Shown: positions 15,762 to 23,778 of the stretch, piece after piece | How positions within the stretch are numbered: the first letter of the stretch is position 1 | How the letters are laid out: the number at the start of each line of letters is the position of its first letter | Assembly: GCF_900105985.1 (NCBI RefSeq) | Contig: NZ_FNUB01000005.1 | Location: forward strand, 2,480,001-2,544,000 | Reading direction: 5' to 3' | Source: Tenacibaculum sp. MAR_2010_89 | GTDB taxonomy: Bacteria > Bacteroidota > Bacteroidia > Flavobacteriales > Flavobacteriaceae | Length of the DNA: 64,000 nucleotides | Notes under the pieces: generated by a model | Databases searched by the model: none | What the model was told of the DNA's origin: nothing | What the model saw: only the letters and a program-made list of their open reading frames with translations | Position numbers and translations under genes: made by a program

Positions 15762-16946
15762 ATGAATAAATATATTTTAAATAATGATGTTCAATCATTT
15801 ATAAATAATAATTTAAAATCAAATATTGATAAATTACTTTTCAAAGGCAGTCCTTTTAAACAGGTTACTATTCAAGAATTAGCCAATCAAATTATAGCTA
15901 AACAAAAGTCAGAAAAAAAATTACCAACTTGGTTTAATACTAGTACAATATATTACCCTGCTAAATTAAGTATAGAACAAACATCATCTGAAATAACCGC
16001 TGAATATAAAAACTCTATAGTTAAAGGTAAGACTATAATTGACATAACAGGAGGTTTTGGTGTTGATACCTATTATTTTTCTAAAATATTTGAAAATGTA
16101 ATTCATTGTGAAATTAATGAAGAATTATCAAAAATTGTTAACTATAACTATCTCCAACTTGGAGTAGAAAATGTGCATACAATTCCTAAAAATGGTATTG
16201 AGTATTTAAAAGAAACATCAGAAAAAATTGATTGTATTTATATTGATCCTTCACGAAGAAATGATGCAAAAGGAAAAGTGTTTTTATTAAAAGATTGTCT
16301 ACCTAATGTTCCAGATAACCTTGATTTTTTATTCTCTAAATCTGATATAATCCTTATTAAAAACTCTCCTATATTAGATATTTCTGCTACAATTAATGAA
16401 CTAAAATATGTTAAAGAAATCCATATTATCGGAGTAAAAAACGAAGTAAAAGAACTTCTCTTTTTATTAGAAAAAAACTACAACAAAAATATAGAAATAA
16501 AAACACATAACTTTCTGATAAACAAAAACAAACAAGAATTTAACTTTAGCTTTAATTCAATTAGTGAAATTACCTTTAATTTACCTTTAAACTTTCTATA
16601 TGAGCCTAATTCAACTATCTTAAAATCTGGAGGATTTAATCAAATTTCAAGTTATTATAAATTAGATAAATTACATCAACATTCTCACCTTTATACTTCT
16701 GAATTTTTAAAAGAAAATTTTCCAGGAAGAACATTCTTAATTGAGAAGTTTTTTAAATACAATAAAAAAAGAATTCGAAAAGAAATTTTAGACGAACAAG
16801 CAAATATTACTATTCGAAATTTCCCAAAAACAGTAGCTCAATTACGAAAAGAAACTAAGCTAAAAGACGGAGGTAATATTTATTTATTTTTCACTACAAA
16901 TTTTAACAATGAACCTATTGTTATTAAATGCAAAAAAATAAAATAA
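15762..16946 (+). CDS. Class I SAM-dependent methyltransferase with THUMP-like C-terminus
   Basis: The 394-residue protein has a helical N-terminal part (1-85). A Rossmann methyltransferase core follows with the SAM loop IIDITGGFGVDTYYFSK (about 90-106), the acidic ribose-binding residue in HCEINEE, and YIDPSRR in the place of the catalytic DPPY-type motif. The C-terminal region (about 320-394, PKTVAQLRKETKLKDGG) resembles the 'THUMP-like' domain annotated on Bacteroidota homologs. THUMP-like domains suggest an RNA substrate, probably tRNA or rRNA, but the modified base is unknown. The gene is monocistronic. The call is firm for methyltransferase and tentative for substrate. Confidence 0.85.
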   Translation: MNKYILNNDVQSFINNNLKSNIDKLLFKGSPFKQVTIQELANQIIAKQKSEKKLPTWFNTSTIYYPAKLSIEQTSSEITAEYKNSIVKGKTIIDITGGFGVDTYYFSKIFENVIHCEINEELSKIVNYNYLQLGVENVHTIPKNGIEYLKETSEKIDCIYIDPSRRNDAKGKVFLLKDCLPNVPDNLDFLFSKSDIILIKNSPILDISATINELKYVKEIHIIGVKNEVKELLFLLEKNYNKNIEIKTHNFLINKNKQEFNFSFNSISEITFNLPLNFLYEPNSTILKSGGFNQISSYYKLDKLHQHSHLYTSEFLKENFPGRTFLIEKFFKYNKKRIRKEILDEQANITIRNFPKTVAQLRKETKLKDGGNIYLFFTTNFNNEPIVIKCKKIK

Positions 16947-17028
16947 TAATAACTTTTCCACGTTCTTATAATGATAAGTGTCTATATCGGACGTGTTTTT
17001 TTATTAGGGGAAAATAAAACATGTCAGA

Positions 17029-17054
17029 AAGCCTTGATTTTTTAATCAAGGCTT
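17029..17054. terminator. Terminator between the methyltransferase gene and pepE
   Basis: AAGCCTTGATT (17029-17039) pairs perfectly with 17044-17054 around TTTT. A T-rich run follows on the plus strand. It lies five bases from the pepE stop and can serve both convergent genes. Confidence 0.75.
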
Positions 17055-17059
17055 TTCTT

Positions 17060-17761
17060 TTATATAATTATTTCCTTATTAGTATCTAATTCTATTGGGT
17101 GTTTATCTTTTTGAAAAAATCGAGCAGTTAAACTTCCTTTTAAAGTAATCTCTTTTCCTTTTACCTCTAACCAACTACCTTCTCGTAATCCTAAAACACT
17201 AGTAGCATTAAACACATGATATTCTTTTATTCGTGTTTCTCTTGTTTCTCCCATATGCTTTGAGTTTGGATTTGGATCAAGATAATGTGCATTAATATTA
17301 AAAGGAATTAAGCCTAAAGTTTTAAAACTTGGTGGATATACAATAGGCATATCATTAGTATTCATCATTGTTTCTCCGCAAATATTACTTCCAGCACTTG
17401 TTCCTAAATACGGAGTTCCTTTATCTAAAACTTCTTTCAAAGTTTCTAACACATCGTTATTATATAATTGATTTACTAATTCAAACGTATTTCCTCCTCC
17501 TGTAAAAATTCCAGTGGCATTAAGTATTGCTTGCTTCGGATTTTTAAATTCATGAATTCCTTTTACATCCCTACCTATTTTTTTAAAAGCTTTTCTAGCA
17601 ATTTCAGTATAGTCATCATAACTTATTCCTCCAGGCCTAGCATATGGAATAAATAAAATAGTAGTTGCTTTTTCAAAATGAATTGAAAGTGCTGGTAATA
17701 TATACTCTAAATACCCACTTCCATGAACTGTTGATGTACTTGCTACAATTAGTTTTTTCAT
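17060..17761 (-). CDS. pepE: Dipeptidase E (alpha-aspartyl dipeptidase, peptidase S51)
   Basis: The 233-residue cytoplasmic enzyme matches E. coli PepE (229 residues) in length and motifs. The Gly-rich IFTGGGNTFEL precedes the nucleophile elbow LGTSAGSNI (the Ser of SAGS). The histidine in FNINAHYLDPNP completes the active site in the known family. PepE hydrolyses dipeptides with N-terminal aspartate. It has no signal peptide. It is transcribed divergently from the lipocalin-like lipoprotein gene, 52 bases away. All catalytic motifs are present. Confidence 0.93.
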   Translation of the reverse strand: MKKLIVASTSTVHGSGYLEYILPALSIHFEKATTILFIPYARPGGISYDDYTEIARKAFKKIGRDVKGIHEFKNPKQAILNATGIFTGGGNTFELVNQLYNNDVLETLKEVLDKGTPYLGTSAGSNICGETMMNTNDMPIVYPPSFKTLGLIPFNINAHYLDPNPNSKHMGETRETRIKEYHVFNATSVLGLREGSWLEVKGKEITLKGSLTARFFQKDKHPIELDTNKEIII

Positions 17762-17775
17762 AAAAAATATTTTTA

Positions 17776-17783
17776 TAACTTTG
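17776..17783 (+). promoter_or_regulatory. -7 box of the lipocalin-like gene
   Basis: TAACTTTG is an exact TAnnTTTG match 30 bases before the ATG at 17814, a typical leader length. The -33 element is weak (TTTTTTC). Confidence 0.45.
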
Positions 17784-17813
17784 GTAAAACTAATTATTTA
17801 AAAAAAATATACA

Positions 17814-18338
17814 ATGAAAAAGTTACTTTTCTTGTTTTCTTTAATTCTTACTCTTGTTTCTTGCTCAAAAAATGATTCAAACATCCCAACAGTTACTAAT
17901 AATGATGTTGTAGGCACATGGAATCTAACTGATTTTAAAATTGAAGGAACTACTAAAGGAACATACAAAGGGCAAAATTTTAGTGGTAATGTAAAATCAC
18001 ATGGTGAAAACTATAACTTTGCTTTTACTTTTAATCAAAATAATTCCCTTTCTTTAAAAGGTCTTTTTACTATAGTAACAACATCAACAATTTTAGGAGT
18101 TTCACAAACTAATAAAAGTGATGCAAAAGTTATTGATGGTTTTGATAATAATGCTAAATGGAATATTGAAAATAATATTCTAAAACTAACTACTAGCGGT
18201 GGGGAATCTTTTGAAATTCCAATTGATGATTTTCAAAAAGATAAAATAGTTTTAAAATATGTTGTTAATGAGAAAAAAACAATAAATGGTATTGATTTAC
18301 AAATAAATGGTATACAGTACATAGTTTTAGAAAAATAG
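17814..18338 (+). CDS. Lipocalin-like lipoprotein
   Basis: The 174-residue protein has a lipoprotein signal with lipobox LVSC (Cys17). A short Ser/Asn linker and one beta-barrel-like domain follow. It starts with VVGTWNLTDFKIEGTTKG, the GxW signature seen at the start of flavobacterial lipocalin-like domains (Lipocalin_4/5 type). Such proteins are membrane-anchored and may bind small hydrophobic ligands, but none is known here. It is monocistronic, with its own promoter and a long terminator hairpin behind it. Confidence 0.8.
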   Translation: MKKLLFLFSLILTLVSCSKNDSNIPTVTNNDVVGTWNLTDFKIEGTTKGTYKGQNFSGNVKSHGENYNFAFTFNQNNSLSLKGLFTIVTTSTILGVSQTNKSDAKVIDGFDNNAKWNIENNILKLTTSGGESFEIPIDDFQKDKIVLKYVVNEKKTINGIDLQINGIQYIVLEK

Positions 18339-18357
18339 TATAAAATAGAATGCACTG

Positions 18358-18404
18358 TTAAATATAAACGCCTTACTATTATCTAGTAAGGCGTTTATAT
18401 TTAA
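18358..18404 (+). terminator. Intrinsic terminator
   Basis: The 21-base arms 18358-18378 and 18384-18404 pair perfectly around TTATC, with GCC/GGC in the stem and a T-rich right arm. It ends the lipocalin-like transcript. Confidence 0.85.
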
Positions 18405-18479
18405 CAAAAATTTACAAAGACATTAAAACATTTTTAAGAAGGGGACTTTGTTTCTTTGTTTAGTACAAACAAAAATTAT

Positions 18480-19292
18480 ATGCAAAAACAATTACTCTTC
18501 TTAATTATAACTACCACTACTCTTTGTTTTTCTCAAAAAAAGAAAACTGTCTTAAAAGGAATTTTAAAAGACAAACTTGGAGTAATAAAAAATGCTAACA
18601 TTTTAAATTTAAATACAAAAGAAGGTACATTCTCTAATGATTCCGGGAATTTCTCTATTACCATTTCAGTAGATGATGTACTACAAATTTCTACTATTCA
18701 ACACCATACCAAAAAAATAACTATTTCAAAAAATATTTTTCAACAAAAAAACATAACAATAAAAATGCATACTAAAAGTCATGTTTTAAATGAAGTAGAA
18801 ATAAAAAGACATAATTTATCTGGTAATTTATTAATTGACATAAAAAAAACTCCAAAGGATACTATATCTGAGCTTGTTAATAAAATGATGGATGGTATTA
18901 AAAGTATGAAATTAGATGAAATAATGAACATGCCTACTGGTAGTGATGAAATTCATTTGTCAAAATCAGCAGCACCAGGAATTCCAAATGTATTTACTGA
19001 CGGTATAAAACTTTACAGTGGCAGCATTGGTGGTGGTTACGAAAAAAAAAGAAGAGAAGAAAGAAAAAGACTAGAACAAAAAGAACAATTTCCTGACAAA
19101 CTACTTCGTGACTTTGGAAAACATTTTTTTTACAGTGAATTAAAAATACCTAAAGAAAAATATTATCATTTTATAGAGTACTGTAGTCATACTAATGTTG
19201 AAGTTCTTTTTCATAATAAGAAGTTATTTGAAGTTATTGAATTATTAAAAAAAGAAAGTATGAGTTATCTTCAAATAATTAATAAAAAATAG
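18480..19292 (+). CDS. Exported carboxypeptidase-regulatory-like domain protein, paralog 1
   Basis: The product is about 270 residues with a signal peptide ending at CFSQ. A beta-sandwich of the carboxypeptidase D regulatory-like type follows (LKGILKDKLGVIKNANILN, then GTFSNDSGNFSI and VLQISTI, about residues 25-110). After the link VLNEVEIKRHNLSGN comes a second region of about 150 residues not found in TonB receptors. The C-terminus contains SELKIPKEKYYHFIEYC. I choose the ATG at 18480 because the signal peptide begins there; the frame is open 24 bases earlier. Domain order resembles the N-terminus of SusC/TonB receptors without the barrel. It is the first of three tandem paralogs, and the next starts two bases later. 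The role is unknown, probably periplasmic. Confidence 0.85.
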   Translation: MQKQLLFLIITTTTLCFSQKKKTVLKGILKDKLGVIKNANILNLNTKEGTFSNDSGNFSITISVDDVLQISTIQHHTKKITISKNIFQQKNITIKMHTKSHVLNEVEIKRHNLSGNLLIDIKKTPKDTISELVNKMMDGIKSMKLDEIMNMPTGSDEIHLSKSAAPGIPNVFTDGIKLYSGSIGGGYEKKRREERKRLEQKEQFPDKLLRDFGKHFFYSELKIPKEKYYHFIEYCSHTNVEVLFHNKKLFEVIELLKKESMSYLQIINKK

Positions 19293-19294
19293 AA

Positions 19295-20077
19295 ATGCAT
19301 AAAATATTTTTATCCTTATTAGTTATTATTTCTTTAAACATCCATTCACAAAATGAACGAAAGTATATGTATGGTAAAATTTATAATAAACTAGGAAACC
19401 TAGCTAACGTTCATGTTATAAACTTAAACACTAAACATGGTACTTACACTAATAATAGTGGGAACTTTAAAATTCCTGTTAATTTAAACGATAGTTTAAG
19501 ATTCTCTTTTGTAGGGTATGAAACTAAACTTTTAAAAGTAACTGAAAAGCACCTTGGAATTCAAAATAATAACTTCGTTTTAAAAAAAATTACTTACACC
19601 TTAGATGAAGTTAATTTAAAAAAAAATAATCTCTTAGGTTTCTTGTCGGCTGATTCAAAATTAATAAAAAAAGAAAAAGTAATAAATGCTGAAACTTTAA
19701 AGCTTCCATTTGCAGGATCAAGAATCCTTACACCTGCTGAAAGAAGGTTACAAACTGCTCAAGGAGGTAGTACGCCATATATGTTAGGTTTATTAGGTGG
19801 TTCTGTATCTTTAGATTTAATAATAAACAGTATTTCTGGAAGAATAAAAAAGTTAAAAAAACTAAAAGTAATTGAAGAAAGAGAGAAAAAGATTAGTTTT
19901 ATTAAAGATATTCATGAAAGGTACATTATTAATGATTTAGGAATTGAAAAAGATAATTTGTATCGCTTTATTTATTTTTGTGAAAATGATTCTAAATTTA
20001 ATCGTATCTTAAACCAAGGCGAAATATCAATGATTATTTTTTTAAAACAAAAGTCTAAAGAATTTAAAAACCTATAG
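19295..20077 (+). CDS. Exported carboxypeptidase-regulatory-like domain protein, paralog 2
   Basis: The 260-residue protein has a signal peptide (1-18, IHSQ). The regulatory-like beta domain contains YGKIYNKLGNLANVHVINL, GTYTNNSGNFKIPVN and LRFSFVGYETK. The conserved 'TLDEVNLKKNNLLG' hinge and a C-terminal segment with FIYFCENDSKF follow. It is more divergent in its second half than paralogs 1 and 3, with a Gly-rich stretch (GSTPYMLGLLGGS). The gene sits two bases after paralog 1 and one base before paralog 3, so all three are on one transcript. Function unknown. Confidence 0.85.
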   Translation: MHKIFLSLLVIISLNIHSQNERKYMYGKIYNKLGNLANVHVINLNTKHGTYTNNSGNFKIPVNLNDSLRFSFVGYETKLLKVTEKHLGIQNNNFVLKKITYTLDEVNLKKNNLLGFLSADSKLIKKEKVINAETLKLPFAGSRILTPAERRLQTAQGGSTPYMLGLLGGSVSLDLIINSISGRIKKLKKLKVIEEREKKISFIKDIHERYIINDLGIEKDNLYRFIYFCENDSKFNRILNQGEISMIIFLKQKSKEFKNL

Positions 20078-20078
20078 T

Positions 20079-20879
20079 ATGAAAAACATCTCCCTTCTTA
20101 TTCTTTTATTAATTTCCATAAATCTATGTTCTCAAAATGAACGTAGATATATTCATGGTAAAATTTTAGACAAAATAGGAATATTACCTAATGTTCATAT
20201 TATAAATTTAAATACGAAACACGGTACATACACGAATAGTAATGGTGATTTCAAAATCCCTGCAAAAGTTAATGACAGTTTACGTTTTTCATATGTTGGT
20301 TATGAAACCAAAGTAATAAATGTTTTAGATAAATATTTTGGAATGCATGATAATACTTTTTTCATAAAAAAAATAGCTTACACTTTAAATGAAGTGGAAA
20401 TTAAAAAACACAATTTACAAGGAAGTATAACTTCAGATATTAGAAAAACACCTGAAGATAAAAGAGAAGAAGCATTAAGAAAAACGATGGATTTTTCAAA
20501 AGTAGATATGAGTGTTGTTGAGCCTAATGACCATATTGATGAAAGGGTTCGTCCACACATTGTAAATACTGATCCTACTGCCAATTTTGCAGGTGTGGGT
20601 GCTACTGCAATTATTCCGTTCGGATATTCTAAACGTTTATGGGCACTTAGAAAAGAACTAGCTTTAAAAAAAGGTATGCCAGCTAAATTATTAGCTGAAT
20701 TAGGAGAAAAATACTTTTTTGAGGAATTACAGATACCGCCCGAAAGATATTATCACTTTTTAGAATATTGTAACCCTTTAGGAATAGAACAATTACATAA
20801 AGAAGGAGAAACGTTAAAAATTATTAAAATTCTAACAACTGAACATATTAAGTATTTAGAAATAATAAAAAAGCAGTAA
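20079..20879 (+). CDS. Exported carboxypeptidase-regulatory-like domain protein, paralog 3
   Basis: The 266-residue protein has a signal peptide ending LCSQ. Its beta domain is nearly the same as in paralog 2 (HGKILDKIGILPNVHIINL, THGTYTNSNGDFKIP, LRFSYVGYETK). The hinge is TLNEVEIKKHNLQGS, and the C-terminus (FFEELQIPPERYYHFLEYC) closely follows paralog 1. Paralogs 1 and 3 therefore share their C-terminal half, while 2 and 3 share their N-terminal half. That fits repeated tandem duplication with exchange between copies. It is probably periplasmic or surface-exposed with unknown role. Confidence 0.85.
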   Translation: MKNISLLILLLISINLCSQNERRYIHGKILDKIGILPNVHIINLNTKHGTYTNSNGDFKIPAKVNDSLRFSYVGYETKVINVLDKYFGMHDNTFFIKKIAYTLNEVEIKKHNLQGSITSDIRKTPEDKREEALRKTMDFSKVDMSVVEPNDHIDERVRPHIVNTDPTANFAGVGATAIIPFGYSKRLWALRKELALKKGMPAKLLAELGEKYFFEELQIPPERYYHFLEYCNPLGIEQLHKEGETLKIIKILTTEHIKYLEIIKKQ

Positions 20880-20909
20880 TTTGGCTTAATAATTGACAGT
20901 AATTTTAAT

Positions 20910-21407
20910 ATGAAAAAAAAACTTTTTATAACAGTAGTCACTTTTAGTTTATTCTCATTTGCTACTCTTCATAAATATTACCTTGCTTTAACTGAAATCG
21001 AATACAAAGAAAATTCTCAATCTGTACAGATGATTATGAATGTGTTTATAGATGATATTGAAGATGCTATAAACAAAGACTACAATACTGACTTGCAACT
21101 ATCTACAAAAAAAGAAGATAAAAACACCGATAGTTTCATTAAAAAATATCTAAATAAACATTTTAAAGTTTCAATAAATAATAACGTAAAAACCTACAAT
21201 TTTATAGGTAAAGAATACGATGGAGATATTGTATATTTTTACCTTGAAATTGAAAAAATTTCATCTATCACATCTATTGAAATTAAAAATGATGTTTTAA
21301 TAGAGCATTTTCCTGAACAGAAAAATTTAGTAAAAGCCACTATTAAAAAAGAACGTAAAAGTTTATTTCTTGATAAAAAAAATGATAAAGGTTTGTTAAA
21401 TTTTTAA
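20910..21407 (+). CDS. DUF6702 family protein
   Basis: The 165-residue protein has an N-terminal hydrophobic signal (ITVVTFSLFSFATLHKYY). A beta-rich body follows with HKYYLALTEIEYKENSQSV and MIMNVFIDDIEDAINKDY, typical of the flavobacterial DUF6702 family. Members often lie directly before M1 metallopeptidase genes in this phylum, as here (the M1 gene begins 66 bases later). That suggests a shared envelope function, but no activity is known. It is probably co-transcribed with the paralog array upstream (30-base gap). Confidence 0.85.
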   Translation: MKKKLFITVVTFSLFSFATLHKYYLALTEIEYKENSQSVQMIMNVFIDDIEDAINKDYNTDLQLSTKKEDKNTDSFIKKYLNKHFKVSINNNVKTYNFIGKEYDGDIVYFYLEIEKISSITSIEIKNDVLIEHFPEQKNLVKATIKKERKSLFLDKKNDKGLLNF

Positions 21408-21473
21408 CAAACTTTAACCATACCTCTTCCTTATTTATTACTTTTAGAACCTACTTAAACAACTAATTAGATA

Positions 21474-23609
21474 ATGAAGAAAAATATTGTATTAATTTTT
21501 TCTGTTTTTTTTGTGGTTTCTTCCGTTTTTTCTCAAAGCAAGAGAGAAACACAAAAAGGGCATACAAATCAAAATAAATTTAAACAACTTAAAGATGAAT
21601 TAGCAACACCAGATAGGCGGCATACTGCTTCTGGAGCTCCTGGTAAAAAATATACACAACAGAAAGTTGACTATTCAATGGATATTGTTTTGGATGACGA
21701 TAAACAAAGAATTACAGGTAACGAAACTATTACGTATCATAATAATTCAGAAGATGAATTAACCTATTTATGGTTACAATTAGATCAAAATATGCGTGCA
21801 TCTGATTCTAAAACACCAGATATTCAACCTACTAGTGCGCCTAAAAGAGGGGTTCCAAAAAGAGTATATGACAGGTATTTCCCTGAAAAACCATTTGATG
21901 GTGGTTTTAAAATTACTAGTGTAACTAATACTAATGGGAGTAATTTATCGCATACTATTAATCAAACTATGATGCGAATAAACTTACCTAAGCCTTTAGC
22001 TTCAGGAGAAACTTTTTCTTTTAAAATTTCATGGTGGTATAACATAAATAATCATAGAACTCAAGGTGGTAGATCTGGATTTGAACATTTCCCTGCTGAT
22101 GGAAATAACAATTATGTAATTGCTCAGTTCTATCCAAGGTTATGTGTTTATGACAACGTTGAGGGATGGCAAAATGATCAATTTTGGGGAAGAAGTGAAT
22201 TTGCTTTAGAATTTGGTGATTTTAATGTAAATATTACAACTCCTGCTGATCATATGCTAGGAGCAACTGGAGTTTTAATGAATGAAAGTGAAGTTTTAAC
22301 TAAAAAGCAACAAAAAAAATTAGCTTTAGCTAAAAAGACTTTTGATAAGCCGGTATTAATAGTTTCTCAAAAAGAAGCTGAAGAAATTGAAAAAGGAAAA
22401 TCGAAAAAAACTAAAACATGGAAATTTGTTGCTAAAAATGTACGTGACTATGCTTTTGCTTCTTCAAGGAAATTTATTTGGGACGGTATGGCTGTAGATA
22501 TTAACGGTAAAACTGTAATGGCATATTCATATTATTCAAAAGAAGCTAACCCTTTATATGGAGATCATTCAACAAGAGCTGTAGCACAAACACTTAAAAC
22601 GTATTCTAGATATACATTTGATTACCCATATCATAAAGCAATTTCTGTAGATGGTCAAATGGGAATGGAATATCCTCAAATTTGTTTTAATCCTGGTAGA
22701 CCAAACCCTGATGGAACCTATTCTGATAGAGTAAAGTATAGAATGATTAAAGTAACTATCCATGAAGTTGGACATAACTTTTTTCCTATGATTGTAAACT
22801 CTGACGAACGTCAATGGACATGGATGGATGAAGGTTTAAATTCTTACATGGAAATGTTAGCTGAATTAGACTATGACCCTAATTTTCCTATAACAAGAGG
22901 ATATCCTAAAAATATTGTAAAATATATGGGTGGAGATCAATCTAGTATTGCACCTATTATGACTAAAGGAGATAATGTATATCAATTTGGTAATAACGCA
23001 TATGGAAAACCAGCAACTGCTTTATGGATTTTAAGAGAAACTATTATGGGTAAAGAATTATTTGACCATGCTTTTAAAACTTATGCAAAACGTTGGAAAT
23101 TTAAACACCCTACCCCTGCTGATTTCTTTAGGTCTATGGAAGATGCATCAGCTATGGATTTAGATTGGTTTTGGAGAGGTTGGTTTTATACAACTGATGT
23201 TACTGATATTGGTGTTAAAGATGTTAAAAAATATTACACAACTGAAGGTCCTAATAATTCTGTAAATTTTGTTCAAGACAAAACAGAAGGTTTAAGCTTT
23301 GATTCAAAGAAAAACCCTAAATCAAAATATCATTATGAAATTACTTATAATAAGCCAGGTGGTTTAGTTATGCCTATAATTGCTGAGTTTACTTATAAAG
23401 ACGGAACTAAAGAAAGAAAAACGTATCCTGCTCAAATTTGGAGACTTAATGACAATCAAGTAACTAAAATATTTTCTTCAGATAAAGAAATTACTAATAT
23501 TACAATTGATCCAGATTTAGAAACAGCAGATGTAGATACTTCTAATAATAGTTGGCCTAAGAAAACTACTAATAAGTTTGATAAATTTAAAAAGAAAATT
23601 AAAAGTTAA
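21474..23609 (+). CDS. M1 family metallopeptidase, paralog 1
   Basis: The 711-residue exported aminopeptidase-like protein has a signal peptide (1-20, VFSQ). An N-terminal beta domain of M1 type follows (YSMDIVLDDDKQRITGNETITYHNNS). The catalytic domain has zinc motif HEVGH (His430, Glu431, His434) and Glu453 of the HExxH-18-E pattern in MDEGLN. The usual M1 exopeptidase motif GxMEN appears as GQMGMEYPQ. Known relatives cleave N-terminal residues of peptides; export suggests a role in feeding on peptides or in envelope protein turnover. It is followed by a strong terminator and a second copy of the gene. Confidence 0.92.
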   Translation: MKKNIVLIFSVFFVVSSVFSQSKRETQKGHTNQNKFKQLKDELATPDRRHTASGAPGKKYTQQKVDYSMDIVLDDDKQRITGNETITYHNNSEDELTYLWLQLDQNMRASDSKTPDIQPTSAPKRGVPKRVYDRYFPEKPFDGGFKITSVTNTNGSNLSHTINQTMMRINLPKPLASGETFSFKISWWYNINNHRTQGGRSGFEHFPADGNNNYVIAQFYPRLCVYDNVEGWQNDQFWGRSEFALEFGDFNVNITTPADHMLGATGVLMNESEVLTKKQQKKLALAKKTFDKPVLIVSQKEAEEIEKGKSKKTKTWKFVAKNVRDYAFASSRKFIWDGMAVDINGKTVMAYSYYSKEANPLYGDHSTRAVAQTLKTYSRYTFDYPYHKAISVDGQMGMEYPQICFNPGRPNPDGTYSDRVKYRMIKVTIHEVGHNFFPMIVNSDERQWTWMDEGLNSYMEMLAELDYDPNFPITRGYPKNIVKYMGGDQSSIAPIMTKGDNVYQFGNNAYGKPATALWILRETIMGKELFDHAFKTYAKRWKFKHPTPADFFRSMEDASAMDLDWFWRGWFYTTDVTDIGVKDVKKYYTTEGPNNSVNFVQDKTEGLSFDSKKNPKSKYHYEITYNKPGGLVMPIIAEFTYKDGTKERKTYPAQIWRLNDNQVTKIFSSDKEITNITIDPDLETADVDTSNNSWPKKTTNKFDKFKKKIKS

Positions 23610-23628
23610 AAACTTAACATAGTAAAAT

Positions 23629-23664
23629 AAAAAAGCGGTATAAAATATTTTATATCGCTTTTTT
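23629..23664 (+). terminator. Terminator between the two M1 genes
   Basis: AAAAAAGCGgTATAAAAT pairs with ATTTTATAtCGCTTTTTT in a near-perfect hairpin with a T run, 20 bases after the first M1 stop. Confidence 0.8.
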
Positions 23665-23778
23665 CATATCTGTTTTTTAACCAAATAGATAAAAATTTGT
23701 TAAAGTTTTAACATATACTCTTTTTGACTAAGATTAATTCACTAATTTTCCAATTATTTAAAAACCAATAAGCACAAA

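Noticed and set aside
16965..17004. CACGT/ACGTG hairpin with a T7 run after the methyltransferase gene as a separate terminator
   Set aside because: The outer stem has only five pairs across a 27-base interval; the perfect hairpin at 17029-17054 explains termination better.
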